This document shows positions 54,946 to 63,194 of a stretch of DNA of 64,000 nucleotides, in pieces. The DNA lies in assembly GCF_031157275.1 (NCBI RefSeq), contig NZ_JAVIFW010000001.1:434001-498000 (forward strand), given 5' to 3'. This DNA comes from Streptomyces sp. LHD-70 (GTDB lineage Bacteria; Actinomycetota; Actinomycetes; Streptomycetales; Streptomycetaceae). Position numbers and translations under genes: made by a program. Position 1 is the first letter of the stretch. Each line of letters starts with the position of its first letter. Below the pieces are notes generated by a model. The model was not told the origin of the DNA. It did not search any database and was given only the letters and a program-made list of their open reading frames with translations.

Positions 54946-55204
54946 AACGGTCGCCCAGCTCCTGCTCGGCAGTTGCCTCCTGGTCGGCGCGGAACGCGTC
55001 CACCGAGATGTCGGGAGCGGTGCGTGACATGGCCGCGAATTCGCCACGCGGGACGAACCTCCTGCGTCGGCGCAGCGGAACCAGCTCACCGATCTGGTGC
55101 CCGTCCCGCGTGACGGTGAACGTCTGGCCGTGCTGTACGGCGTCCATGATCTCTCTGGACCTGGTGCGCAGATCGCGCTGGGTGATCTCCGGCTGTGCGG
55201 TCAT
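54935..55204 (-). CDS. vapB: Phd/YefM-type antitoxin
   Basis: An 89-residue antitoxin: an N-terminal Phd/YefM fold (ITQRDLRTRSREIMDAVQHGQTFTVTRDGHQIGELVPL) for DNA binding and dimerisation, and a C-terminal toxin-neutralising tail (DISVDAFRADQEATAEQELGDRYAR). ATG 55204. It precedes and overlaps vapC. Confidence 0.92.
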   Translation of the reverse strand: MTAQPEITQRDLRTRSREIMDAVQHGQTFTVTRDGHQIGELVPLRRRRRFVPRGEFAAMSRTAPDISVDAFRADQEATAEQELGDRYAR

Positions 55205-55278
55205 GGAATCAACAGTAGCTCCCGAGTGCTACGTGGTGCTACCGCTTGCCACGGGCCTGTCAGCGTACGGCGCACACG

Positions 55279-55716
55279 TCATCGGTCGTCGTCGTTCTTC
55301 GTCTCGCACTCGAACCACACCGTCTTGCCCGGTGGGCCGGTAGGTGCCGGGGTAGTGCCCCAGTGGTCTGATACCGCGTCGACGAGGAGTAGGCCGCGAC
55401 CGCCTTCGCTCAGGCCCTCCGGGGTCCGCGCGTGGAGCGGGTTCGGGCTGCGGTCCGTTACCTCGACTCGCAGCACGCGCGCGTGGCGCAGGATTTGGAC
55501 TGTGCAGTGCGGGTCTTCCGGTACGTGGCGGAGCACGTTCGTCACCAGTTCCGTCAGGGCCAGTTCCGCCGCGTCGCAGACGTCGGTCATCCGCCAGGAC
55601 TTGAGCAGCATGCGCAGGATGCGGCGGAAGTGGCCGACTGAGTGTTCACCGAGCGTCATGCTCAGCCGGTAGCAGTACTCAATTTCCGTCGCCTCGCGGC
55701 CAGTTGATGGATTCAC
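55279..55716 (-). CDS. ATP-binding anti-sigma-factor-type protein (HATPase_c_2)
   Basis: A 145-residue GHKL ATPase fold of the RsbW/SpoIIAB-like group common in Streptomyces: AAELALTELVTNVLRH (N box, about 50-65), VEVTDRSPNPLHARTP (G1, about 85-100) and GGRGLLLVDAVSDHWG (G2, about 106-121). Such proteins bind sigma factors or anti-anti-sigma partners; here it lies beside a DUF397 system, as is common. ATG 55716. Confidence 0.9.
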   Translation of the reverse strand: MNPSTGREATEIEYCYRLSMTLGEHSVGHFRRILRMLLKSWRMTDVCDAAELALTELVTNVLRHVPEDPHCTVQILRHARVLRVEVTDRSPNPLHARTPEGLSEGGRGLLLVDAVSDHWGTTPAPTGPPGKTVWFECETKNDDDR

Positions 55717-55801
55717 GACGCCATCGTGCGGTGCGCTGATTACGCTCGGCTACCAGCTGAACCGAACCTCGCACAGCGTGAACTTGGGGGTGGCCGTCCG
55801 C

Positions 55802-56650
55802 ATGGCCAACATCCGCAACCTCGACCCCGGCGCCTCCCCGCTGGACTACTACGGCTCCGAACTCCGCCGCCTGAGAGAGGAAGCGGGCCTTAAACAGGGG
55901 GAGTTGGGCGGCATCGTCTTCTGTACGGGGTCCCTCATCGGCCAGATCGAGACCGCGCACAAGGTTCCTACGAGAGAGCTCTCCGAGCGGTTGGACGCGG
56001 CGCTGGGGACTGATGGGCACTTCGGCCGACTGGTCGGGCTTGTGCTGCGGAGTCAGTTGCCCAGTTGGTTCCAGGCGTACGCGGAGATGGAGGCGCGAGC
56101 CTCGTATATCTCCACGTACCAGGCTCAGTTGGTGTACGGGCTGTTGCAGACGGAGGGGTACGCGCGGGCCGTCCTCGGCGTACGGTCCGACGGTGACCTC
56201 GATGCCAACGTGGCGGCTCGGCTTGAACGCCAGCGCGTGCTGGAGCGGGAGGAGCCGCCGCTGGTCTGGGTCGTACTGAGCGAGGCCGTCCTGCGTCAGG
56301 AGATGGGTGGTCGGGACGTCATGCGAACCCAACTGGACCGCCTGTTGGATCTGCAGGGGCGGGATTGGGTGAAGATTCAGGTCCTGCCGTTCGAAGCGGG
56401 TGCTCACGTCGGACTGGATGGCACCTTCAACTTGCTGCGCTTCGACAATGATCCGGACGTCGTCTACACCGAGGACTTCGTGCAGGGGCACATGACGGCC
56501 AACCCGCAAGCCGTCAGGGAAGGTTCACTCCGTTACGATCATCTGCAGGCCGCTGCGCTCTCCGTGGAGGACTCGGCGGCCCTGATCGCCCGCGTAATGG
56601 AGGAGCGTTATGCATGCCAACCAGGAGCTGACGGGCGCGACGTGGCGTAA
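55802..56650 (+). CDS. HTH regulator with DUF5753 (Scr1-type)
   Basis: A 282-residue protein. The N-terminal XRE-like HTH (about 15-70, YYGSELRRLREEAGLKQGELGGI, SLIGQIETAHKVPTREL) is followed by the DUF5753 domain (about 95-275, ISTYQAQLVYGLLQTEGYARAV, VWVVLSEAVLRQEMGG, VLPFEAGAHVGLDGTFNLLRF). These regulators occur in many copies in Streptomyces, nearly always with a DUF397 gene downstream as here. ATG 55802 after GGGGGTGG; GTG 55778 is an alternative with no clear ribosome binding site. Confidence 0.92.
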   Translation: MANIRNLDPGASPLDYYGSELRRLREEAGLKQGELGGIVFCTGSLIGQIETAHKVPTRELSERLDAALGTDGHFGRLVGLVLRSQLPSWFQAYAEMEARASYISTYQAQLVYGLLQTEGYARAVLGVRSDGDLDANVAARLERQRVLEREEPPLVWVVLSEAVLRQEMGGRDVMRTQLDRLLDLQGRDWVKIQVLPFEAGAHVGLDGTFNLLRFDNDPDVVYTEDFVQGHMTANPQAVREGSLRYDHLQAAALSVEDSAALIARVMEERYACQPGADGRDVA

Positions 56651-56819
56651 GTCCTCGTACAGCGGAACGACCGGCGGCGACTGCGTCGAGATCGCCGAAC
56701 TCCCCACCCGCATCGCCGTCCGCGACTCCAAGAACCCCGACGGCGGCGCCTTCACCGTCAGTCCCGACGCCTTCGCCGCCTTCGTCGCGGATGCGAAGCG
56801 AGGTGCGGGAGTCCGGTGA
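56610..56819 (+). CDS. DUF397 protein
   Basis: 69 residues: WRKSSYSGTTGGDCVEIAEL and IAVRDSKNPDGGAFTVSPDAFAAFV are the diagnostic DUF397 blocks. It overlaps the upstream HTH gene by 41 bp in another frame, the standard paired arrangement; the pair behaves like a regulatory or toxin-antitoxin-like module. Confidence 0.95.
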   Translation: MHANQELTGATWRKSSYSGTTGGDCVEIAELPTRIAVRDSKNPDGGAFTVSPDAFAAFVADAKRGAGVR

Positions 56820-56921
56820 ACGGGCTGTGAAAGATGGGGAGTTGGGGGATTGCTGCGGTGTGCGGGCGTGATTGGGTCCAGTGGTACGACTTCCCACCAG
56901 ACACGAAGGACACTCCTCACC

Positions 56922-57137
56922 ATGAGCGACACCTCGCGCATCGAGACCGCTGAGATAGCCGACGCCGACCTCGACAGCATTGCTGGCGGCCTGTCCGTCG
57001 GTGGCAGCGTGGAGGGCCTGAAGGCCAACTTTGCCCAGGGCCCCAACGGTCTGCCCGTGCTGACCGACGGCTCCATCGACTCCGTCTCGGTCACCGTCAA
57101 GGACATCCCGCTGGGTCTGGGGTCGGCCACCGCCTGA
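56922..57137 (+). CDS. Orphan double-glycine leader peptide
   Basis: A 71-residue peptide. The leader part MSDTSRIETAEIADADLDSIAGG carries the ELxDxxLDxxxGG-type pattern of peptides exported or matured by C39 peptidase/ABC systems, with predicted cleavage after Gly23. The core (about 48 residues, LSVGGSVEGLKANFAQGPNG onward) is Gly/Ser/Val/Asp-rich and has no Cys, so lanthionine or thiazole-from-Cys chemistry is excluded. ATG 56922 has AAGGA 11 bases upstream. No maturation or transport gene is adjacent. A strong terminator follows, so it is a single-gene transcript. Confidence 0.75.
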   Translation: MSDTSRIETAEIADADLDSIAGGLSVGGSVEGLKANFAQGPNGLPVLTDGSIDSVSVTVKDIPLGLGSATA

Positions 57138-57158
57138 GTCTCGCGCTTCGCGCGCATT

Positions 57159-57198
57159 CATCGGCCCCCCGAGCCAAGCGCGGCTCCGGGGGCCGATG
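57159..57198 (+). terminator. Strong hairpin after the leader-peptide gene
   Basis: CATCGGCCCCC-C-GAGCC / GGCTC-C-GGGGGCCGATG: 16 paired bases with one C-C mismatch and a 6-nt loop. It isolates the peptide gene from the fadE34 promoter. Confidence 0.88.
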
Positions 57199-57221
57199 TC
57201 GTTCCCGTGCCCCGAACGTGT

Positions 57222-57240
57222 TTCTGACCTTCCGTCAGAA
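57222..57240. promoter_or_regulatory. Best copy of the TTCTGAC-N5-GTCAGAA palindrome, before fadE34
   Basis: TTCTGAC-CTTCC-GTCAGAA: perfect 7-bp arms, directly adjoining the KstR site. A half-matching AACGTGTT core is also present at 57215-57222. Confidence 0.65.
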
Positions 57241-57254
57241 TGGAACGTGTTCTA
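57241..57254. promoter_or_regulatory. KstR-type operator before fadE34
   Basis: TGGAACGTGTTCTA fits TnnAACnnGTTnnA exactly and ends 11 bp before the start codon. Confidence 0.8.
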
Positions 57255-57265
57255 CTGTGCCCCGC

Positions 57266-59488
57266 ATGGGCATCGGAAGCACGGGAAGTGCAGGAAGCAT
57301 CGGAGTCAGCGAAGAACAGCGGGAGTTGGCCGAAGCGGTGCGCGGCTGGGTGGCCCGCTCCGTACCGCCCGAGGAGACGCGCAAACTGCTCGACGCCCCG
57401 AGCGGCACCGCCGGGCGGCCCGCCTACTGGGCCGGGCTCGCCGAGCAGGGGCTGCTCGCGCCGCATCTGCCCGAGGAGTACGGGGGAGGGGGCGGCGATC
57501 TCGTCGACCTCGCCGTCGTACTCGAAGAGGCGGCGAAGGCCGCGCTTCCCGGGCCGTACCTTGCCAACGCCCTGGCCCTCACCGCCCTGCATCGGGCCGC
57601 CGGACAGGGTGAGTTGGTACGGCAGCTCGCCGCCGGAGAGCGGATCGGTGCCGCCGCACTGGGTGCCGGAACGCTCACCGCCGTGGCCGAAGGCGACGGG
57701 TACGTGCTCGACGGCACCGCCCCGCCCGTGCTCTCCGGCGGCGAGGCCGACCTGCTGCTGCTCGCCGCCGAGTCCGCCACCGGCACCGTATGGATGGCGG
57801 TGGACGCGGCCGATGTCTCCGTGCGCGGGCACGAGAGCGCCGACCCGACCCGGCCCACCGCCCAAGTCGTCGCCACGCACACCCAGGTGCCCGCCACGCG
57901 TGTCCTGAACCGCCTCGACACCGCCCTCGTACGCGACCTCGCCGCCACCCTGTACGCCGCCGACGCCTGCGGAACCGCCGACCGGGCCCTGCGGATCGCC
58001 GCCGAACACGCCCAGGTGCGCGAGCAGTTCGGGCGGCCGATCGGGCAGTTCCAAGGGGTGAAGCACCTGTGTGCCGACATGCTCGTACGGGTCGAGCAGG
58101 CGCGTGCCCTCGCCTGGGACGCGGCCAGGGCGGCGGAAACCGACACCCCCGACGTACGCGGGCTCGTCGCGTCGCTCGCCGCCGCGACCGCCCTCGACGC
58201 CGCCCACTCCTGCGCCAAGGACTGCATCCAGATCCTCGGCGGCATCGGGTTCACCTGGGAGCACGATGCCCATCTGTTCCTCCGCCGGGCGCTCGTCGCG
58301 CGGCAGTTGCTCGGCGGCGGGGACACGCACCGCGCGCGTGCCGTGCGCCTCGCCGAGACCGGGGCCCGCAGGGAGCTGCGCCTGGATCTTCCCGCCGAGG
58401 CCGATGCGTATCGGCGTGACGCGCGCGAGACGGTCGAGGGGGCGCGCGGCCTCGACCCCGCCTCCGCCCGCCGCGCCCTCGCGCCCACCGGGTACGCCGC
58501 CCCGCACCTTCCGCCCCCGTACGGACTCGGGGCCGGACCCGTCCAACAGCTCGCTGTTCAGGAGGAGTTGAAGGCGGCCGGAGTGAAGGTGAGTGATCTG
58601 GGCATCGCCACCTGGGTCGTGCCGTCGCTCATCGCGTACGGGACCGAGGAACAGCAGGAGCGGCACCTCGCGCCGACCCTGCGCGGGGACGTGCTCTGGT
58701 GCCAGTTGTTCAGTGAGCCGGAGGCGGGCTCGGACCTGGCGGCCCTGCGCACCCGGGCCGAGCGGCTCGACGACGGGCGGTGGCGGGTCAACGGGCAGAA
58801 GGTGTGGACGAGCGCCGCGCAGTGGGCGGACTTCGGGATCCTGCTCGCCCGCACCGACCCGGACGCGCCCAAGCACAAGGGGCTCACTTATTTCCTTGTC
58901 GACATGAAGAACACGCCGGGCATCGATGTACGTCCCCTCAAGGAGATCACCGGCGACTCCCTCTTCAACGAGGTCTACTTCGATGACGTGGTGCTTCCCG
59001 CCGACGCCGTCGTGGGCGAGGTGAACGACGGCTGGCGGGTCGCCCGCAACACCCTCGGCAACGAACGCGTCCACATGGCCGACCAGTTGACGTTCGACAC
59101 CGGCCTCGAAGCGCTCATCGCCCGCGCCGCCGACCTCGACGGCGCCTGCCGCGCCCGGATCGGCGCGCTGGCCGCCGAGGCGCACGCCCTGGCCTGTATC
59201 GGACTTCGTACGACCATGCGCCAGGTCGCCGGGGCCGAACCCGGGGCCGGGGCGTCCATCAGGAAACTCGTGCAGACCCCGCACCAGCAGAAGGTCGCCG
59301 AGCTGGCGCTCGAACTGCTCGGCCCGGCCGGGGCGGTGCGCGAGGGCGCGGGCGAGCGGGCCGTGCACGGGTTCCTGATGTCCCGCTGCCTGACCATCGC
59401 GGGCGGCACCACGCAGGTGCAGCTGAACGTCGTCGCGGAACGGCTCCTCGGGCTGCCCCGTGATCCCGAGCCGCGTCCCCTCATCTGA
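57266..59488 (+). CDS. fadE34: Two-domain acyl-CoA dehydrogenase (FadE34-like)
   Basis: A 740-residue protein made of two fused acyl-CoA dehydrogenase domains, the architecture of FadE34, which replaces the alpha2beta2 enzymes used on sterol side chains in mycobacteria. Domain 1 (about 12-375) ends in REQFGRPIGQFQGVKHLCADM and CIQILGGIGFTWEHDAHLFLRR; domain 2 (about 420-735) has CQLFSEPEAGSDLAALRTRA, WRVNGQKVWTSAAQWADFGILLART, NEVYFDDVVLPADAVVGE and TIAGGTTQVQLNVVAERLLG. FAD-binding Arg, Gln and Thr positions are in place. ATG 57266 has no ribosome binding site and starts 11 bp after the KstR operator, so the mRNA may be leaderless. ltp1 follows 24 bp downstream. Confidence 0.9.
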   Translation: MGIGSTGSAGSIGVSEEQRELAEAVRGWVARSVPPEETRKLLDAPSGTAGRPAYWAGLAEQGLLAPHLPEEYGGGGGDLVDLAVVLEEAAKAALPGPYLANALALTALHRAAGQGELVRQLAAGERIGAAALGAGTLTAVAEGDGYVLDGTAPPVLSGGEADLLLLAAESATGTVWMAVDAADVSVRGHESADPTRPTAQVVATHTQVPATRVLNRLDTALVRDLAATLYAADACGTADRALRIAAEHAQVREQFGRPIGQFQGVKHLCADMLVRVEQARALAWDAARAAETDTPDVRGLVASLAAATALDAAHSCAKDCIQILGGIGFTWEHDAHLFLRRALVARQLLGGGDTHRARAVRLAETGARRELRLDLPAEADAYRRDARETVEGARGLDPASARRALAPTGYAAPHLPPPYGLGAGPVQQLAVQEELKAAGVKVSDLGIATWVVPSLIAYGTEEQQERHLAPTLRGDVLWCQLFSEPEAGSDLAALRTRAERLDDGRWRVNGQKVWTSAAQWADFGILLARTDPDAPKHKGLTYFLVDMKNTPGIDVRPLKEITGDSLFNEVYFDDVVLPADAVVGEVNDGWRVARNTLGNERVHMADQLTFDTGLEALIARAADLDGACRARIGALAAEAHALACIGLRTTMRQVAGAEPGAGASIRKLVQTPHQQKVAELALELLGPAGAVREGAGERAVHGFLMSRCLTIAGGTTQVQLNVVAERLLGLPRDPEPRPLI

Positions 59489-59512
59489 CCGCACTTCCCG
59501 GAAGGCTCCGCT

Positions 59513-60706
59513 GTGAAGACGTACATCGTCGGTGTCGGCATGACCAAGTTCGAGAAGCCCGAGACGCGCGACTGGCAGTACTGGGACATGGCCAAGGAGG
59601 CCGGGACCAAGGCCCTTGAGGACGCCGGGATTTCGTACGGGAAGGTCGAGCAGGTGCCCGTCGGGTACTGCTTCCAGGCGTCGACGGCCGGACAGCGCGC
59701 CGCGTACGAACTCGGGCTGAGCGGTGTGCCGGTCTACAACGTCAACAACAACTGCGCGACCGCCTCGACCGCCCTGATGATGGCCCGGCAGTTCGTCGCG
59801 GGCGGGATGAACGACTGCGTGCTCGCGCTCGGCTTCGAGAAGATGGCGCGCGGGGCGCTCGGCGGTGGCTCGGATGGGGGCGACTTCAAGACGTCCCCAG
59901 TGGCCCGGCACTACGGGATCATGGCCGCCAAGCACGGCTTCGAGATGTCCCCGCCCACCGCCCAGATCTTCGGCGACGCGGCCCGCGAGCACATGGAGTT
60001 GTACGGGACCACGGAGGCGCAGCTCGCGGCGGTCGGCGCCAAGAACCACCGGCACTCGGCGCACAATCCGTACGCGCAGTTCCAGGACGTGTACACGGTC
60101 GAGGAGATCCTCGCCGCCAAGACCATCCACCGGCCGCTCACCAAACTGCAGTGCTCGCCCACGTCGGACGGCGCGGCGGCGGCCGTCGTGGTCTCCGAGC
60201 GGTTCGTCGAGCAGCACGGGCTCGGTGACCGCGCCGTGGAGATCGTCGCCCAGGCCATGACCACCGACACCGCGGCCTCCTTCGACTCCGGCTCGTGCAT
60301 CGACGTCGTCGGCAAGCCCATGTCGAGGGCGGCGGCGGAGCAGGTGTACGAGGCGTCCGGGCTCGGCATCGACGACGTCGACGTGATCGAGCTGCACGAC
60401 TGCTTCTCCATCAACGAACTCCTCACGTACGAGGCGCTCGGGCTGTGCGAGGACGGGGAGTCGGGGAAGCTGGTGGAGTCGGGGGCGACGACGTACGGGG
60501 GGAAGTGGGTCGTCAACCCGTCCGGGGGGTTGATCTCCAAGGGGCATCCCCTGGGGGCGACGGGGCTTGCGCAGGCCGCGGAGCTGACGTGGCAGTTGCG
60601 GGGGGCGGCGGGGTCCCGTCAGGTTCCCGATGCGCGGGTCGGGTTGGCGCACAACATCGGGTTGGGCGGGGCGGCCGTGGTGACGATGCTGCGGGGCTTC
60701 AACTAG
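59513..60706 (+). CDS. ltp1: Lipid-transfer-protein-type thiolase (Ltp1-like)
   Basis: A 397-residue SCP2-thiolase family protein. [31 protein letters not shown] (nucleophile-region Cys about 82), [55 protein letters not shown] and [20 protein letters not shown] match mycobacterial Ltp1, a KstR-regulated protein of cholesterol side-chain metabolism. It lacks the fused SCP2 lipid-carrier domain. GTG 59513 follows GGAAGG. Operon with fadE34. Confidence 0.9.
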   Translation: MKTYIVGVGMTKFEKPETRDWQYWDMAKEAGTKALEDAGISYGKVEQVPVGYCFQASTAGQRAAYELGLSGVPVYNVNNNCATASTALMMARQFVAGGMNDCVLALGFEKMARGALGGGSDGGDFKTSPVARHYGIMAAKHGFEMSPPTAQIFGDAAREHMELYGTTEAQLAAVGAKNHRHSAHNPYAQFQDVYTVEEILAAKTIHRPLTKLQCSPTSDGAAAAVVVSERFVEQHGLGDRAVEIVAQAMTTDTAASFDSGSCIDVVGKPMSRAAAEQVYEASGLGIDDVDVIELHDCFSINELLTYEALGLCEDGESGKLVESGATTYGGKWVVNPSGGLISKGHPLGATGLAQAAELTWQLRGAAGSRQVPDARVGLAHNIGLGGAAVVTMLRGFN

Positions 60707-60757
60707 GCGGAAAAGGCGGGCCGTTGATTGTCAGTGGTGCTCGTTAGGGTTTCGCTC

Positions 60758-61513
60758 ATGACTGAGACCGCTGACACTTCTTCCTGGTACACGCCTGCTG
60801 ACGCGGAGGTCGACTACGTCGGGGAGTACCGCCTGACCGTCGTACGCCATGCGGCAACCACCCCGGCCGCTTCCGCCGGGGCCGAGCTGTCCGCGCACGA
60901 CCCCGTCGCGGCCCGCCGATTCGCCGAGTCCTTCGGCACCATAGAGACGGTCGTCGACGACCTGGGCACGGCCGCGGCGACCGAGGGCCTGTTCGCCGAG
61001 ACCCGCGCGGACCTGGAGTTGGTGCGGGTCGGCTGCTGGGGCGACGTCATCGAGATCACCGACCCCGGCCTGGTCCACCGCGACGGCAGCCATCCGGTGG
61101 AAGCAGAGGCGGAAGCCCTGGCCGAGCGCTACCCCGACGCGGTCGTCATCGCGTGGTGCGTCATCGACTACAACATGCCGCTCGGCGCCTGGAAGATCAT
61201 CCACCCGGACGGAACCCGGCTGTTCGCGGCCGACGGGGCCAAGGAGGGCGACTGGGAGCTCGATGGCTCTGTTGCCGCCGTGACCACCGCCTTCGGAATC
61301 ACCGCGCAGGACATTGCCGACGCGGACCTCGAACTGGGCGAGGAGGGCATGGGTCCCAACTGGGACGGGCTCTGCACCCTCGCCCTGAGCAAGGTCAGCC
61401 CGCTGTACCGAGAGGGCGAGGAGGGCCGGGAGGGCCGGGAATTGTCCGTGTTCCGTGTCGCCCACACCGAGGACGCCATCGACGACATGGAGGAGATATG
61501 GCTCGGGAACTGA
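60758..61513 (+). CDS. Hypothetical acidic protein (DUF6333-like)
   Basis: A 251-residue soluble protein, strongly acidic. Segments include WYTPADAEVDYVGEYRLTVVRH, RRFAESFGTIETVVDDL, VRVGCWGDVIEITDPGLV, AVVIAWCVIDYNMPLGAWKIIHPDG and MGPNWDGLCTLALSKVS. I believe it belongs to a Streptomyces family of unknown function (DUF6333); no catalytic motif is apparent. ATG 60758. Its 3' end is followed within 40 bp by a MITE. Confidence 0.75.
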   Translation: MTETADTSSWYTPADAEVDYVGEYRLTVVRHAATTPAASAGAELSAHDPVAARRFAESFGTIETVVDDLGTAAATEGLFAETRADLELVRVGCWGDVIEITDPGLVHRDGSHPVEAEAEALAERYPDAVVIAWCVIDYNMPLGAWKIIHPDGTRLFAADGAKEGDWELDGSVAAVTTAFGITAQDIADADLELGEEGMGPNWDGLCTLALSKVSPLYREGEEGREGRELSVFRVAHTEDAIDDMEEIWLGN

Positions 61514-61550
61514 CCGAAGGGCTCGGAGGGTGCCGGGGACCTGACGAGGC

Positions 61551-61667
61551 CTAGGCCCTGTCTTCAAACTCCCGCCTACCCCGAGACGCCCGGCACGCCG
61601 AGAGCACGCACCGAACGCCGCGGGGCCTCCCTCCGGGAGACGACGGGAGTTTGAAGACAGGCCCTAG
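61551..61667. mobile_element. 109-bp MITE with 20-bp terminal inverted repeats and CTAG duplication
   Basis: Left end GCCCTGTCTTCAAACTCCCG (61555-61574) and right end, read inward, GGCCTGTCTTCAAACTCCCG (61644-61663) match at 19 of 20 positions. Both are flanked by CTAG (61551-61554 and 61664-61667), a typical target duplication of IS5-type elements. The interior is 69 bp with no coding capacity, so it depends on a transposase elsewhere. Confidence 0.85.
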
Positions 61668-61730
61668 TCCCCGCGACCGAGGTCGGGTCCGACCATGCCC
61701 CGATGCCACCGGGGTGCCCGCCCTGAGAGC

Positions 61731-63194
61731 ATGGCCGTCATGGTCCAGAGCCCCACCGACATCCACATAGCCCAGCCCACCCGCAAGACCGCCCCCCTGT
61801 GGGCGGTCATGCTCGCCGCCTGCGCGGGCCAGTTCCTCGTCGTGCTCGACGTGTCCGTGGTCAACACCGCGCTGCCGTCGATGCGCGCCGACCTCGGGAT
61901 GAGCGCGATCGGCCTGCAGTGGGTCGTCAACGCCTACTCGATCGCCTTCGCCGGGTTCATGCTGCTCGGCGGGCGGGCCGGGGACCTCTTCGGGCGGAAG
62001 CGGATGTTCCTCGTCGGGCTCGGACTCTTCACCGCCGCCTCGCTCGCCGGCGGCCTCGCGCAGGCCGACTGGCAGCTCCTCGCCGCCCGCGCCGTCCAGG
62101 GCCTGGGCGCGGCCGTCCTCGCCCCGTCGACCCTGACGATCCTCACGTCGGCGGTGCCCGAGGGGCCCGCGCGGGTGCGGGCGATCGGCACCTGGTCCGC
62201 GGTCGGGGCGGGCGGCGGCGCGGCCGGCGGGCTCGTCGGCGGAGTCCTCACCGACCTGCTGTCCTGGCGCTGGGTGCTCCTCATCAACGTGCCGATCGGC
62301 GCCCTCGTCATCGTCGCCGGTGCGGTCTGGCTCAGCGAAAGCCGCTCCGGCCAGGCCCGCCGCCTCGACCTGCCGGGCGCGGTCCTCGTCACGGCGGGCC
62401 TCGCCACCCTCGCGTACGGCATCGTCCAGACCGAGGTCGAGGGCTGGACGGCGCCCGCCACGCTCGCCCCGCTGGGCGCCGGGCTCGCGCTGCTCCTGCT
62501 GTTCCTGCTCGTGGAGGCGCGGACGCGGGTGCCGCTCATGCCGCTGAAGCTGTTCAAGGTGCGGTCGGTGTCGGCGGCCAACGCGTCGATGTTCATCTGC
62601 GGCGGCGCCATGTTCGCCATGTGGTTCTTCATGACGCTGTACGCGCAGAACGTCCTCGACTACTCGCCCCTGAAGGCCGGGCTCGCGCTCATCCCGTCCT
62701 CGCTCACCGTCGTCGTCGGCTCCAAGCTCGCCCCGCGACTGATGCCGCGGCTCGGCGCGCGGAACGTGTCGATGCTCGGCATCCTGATCGCCGCGGCCGG
62801 CTTCGGCTGGCAGTCGACGATGACCGCGGACGGCACGTACATCACGTCGATCATGCTGCCCGGCATCGTGATGATGCTCGGCGCGGGCCTCGCCTCCACG
62901 CCGCTCGCCTCCCTCGCCACGTCCGGCGCCGCCCCCGGCGACGCGGGTCTCGTCTCCGGCCTCATCAACACCTCCCGCACCATGGGCGGTTCGCTCGGCC
63001 TGAGCGTGCTCTCCACGGTCGCCGCCTCCCACGCGGCCGGCTCGGGCAGCCTGGCGCCGGTCAGCCCCGAGGCGCTGACGGAGGGGTACGCGGCGGCGTT
63101 CCGCACCAGTGCGTTCTTCCTGCTCGCCGGGGTCGTCGTGATGCTGCTCTGGATGCCGCGCGGGACGGCCGAGCGGCGCACCACCTCAGCCTGA
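61731..63194 (+). CDS. DHA2-family MFS drug exporter
   Basis: A 487-residue exporter with 14 predicted helices: VLDVSVVNTALPSMRADLG (motif D1, about 40-58), GGRAGDLFGRKRMFLVG (motif A, about 83-99), AARAVQGLGAAVLAPSTLTIL (about 121-141) and GAGGGAAGGLVGGVLTDLLSWRW (motif C). ATG 61731; ATG 61740 is an alternative with better-spaced GAGAG. It begins 64 bp after the MITE, so the element forms part of its upstream region. No regulator adjacent. Confidence 0.92.
   Translation: MAVMVQSPTDIHIAQPTRKTAPLWAVMLAACAGQFLVVLDVSVVNTALPSMRADLGMSAIGLQWVVNAYSIAFAGFMLLGGRAGDLFGRKRMFLVGLGLFTAASLAGGLAQADWQLLAARAVQGLGAAVLAPSTLTILTSAVPEGPARVRAIGTWSAVGAGGGAAGGLVGGVLTDLLSWRWVLLINVPIGALVIVAGAVWLSESRSGQARRLDLPGAVLVTAGLATLAYGIVQTEVEGWTAPATLAPLGAGLALLLLFLLVEARTRVPLMPLKLFKVRSVSAANASMFICGGAMFAMWFFMTLYAQNVLDYSPLKAGLALIPSSLTVVVGSKLAPRLMPRLGARNVSMLGILIAAAGFGWQSTMTADGTYITSIMLPGIVMMLGAGLASTPLASLATSGAAPGDAGLVSGLINTSRTMGGSLGLSVLSTVAASHAAGSGSLAPVSPEALTEGYAAAFRTSAFFLLAGVVVMLLWMPRGTAERRTTSA

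Noticed and set aside
56922..57137. Lanthipeptide precursor
   Set aside because: The leader ends in Gly-Gly but the core has no cysteine and there is no LanM/LanBC gene nearby.
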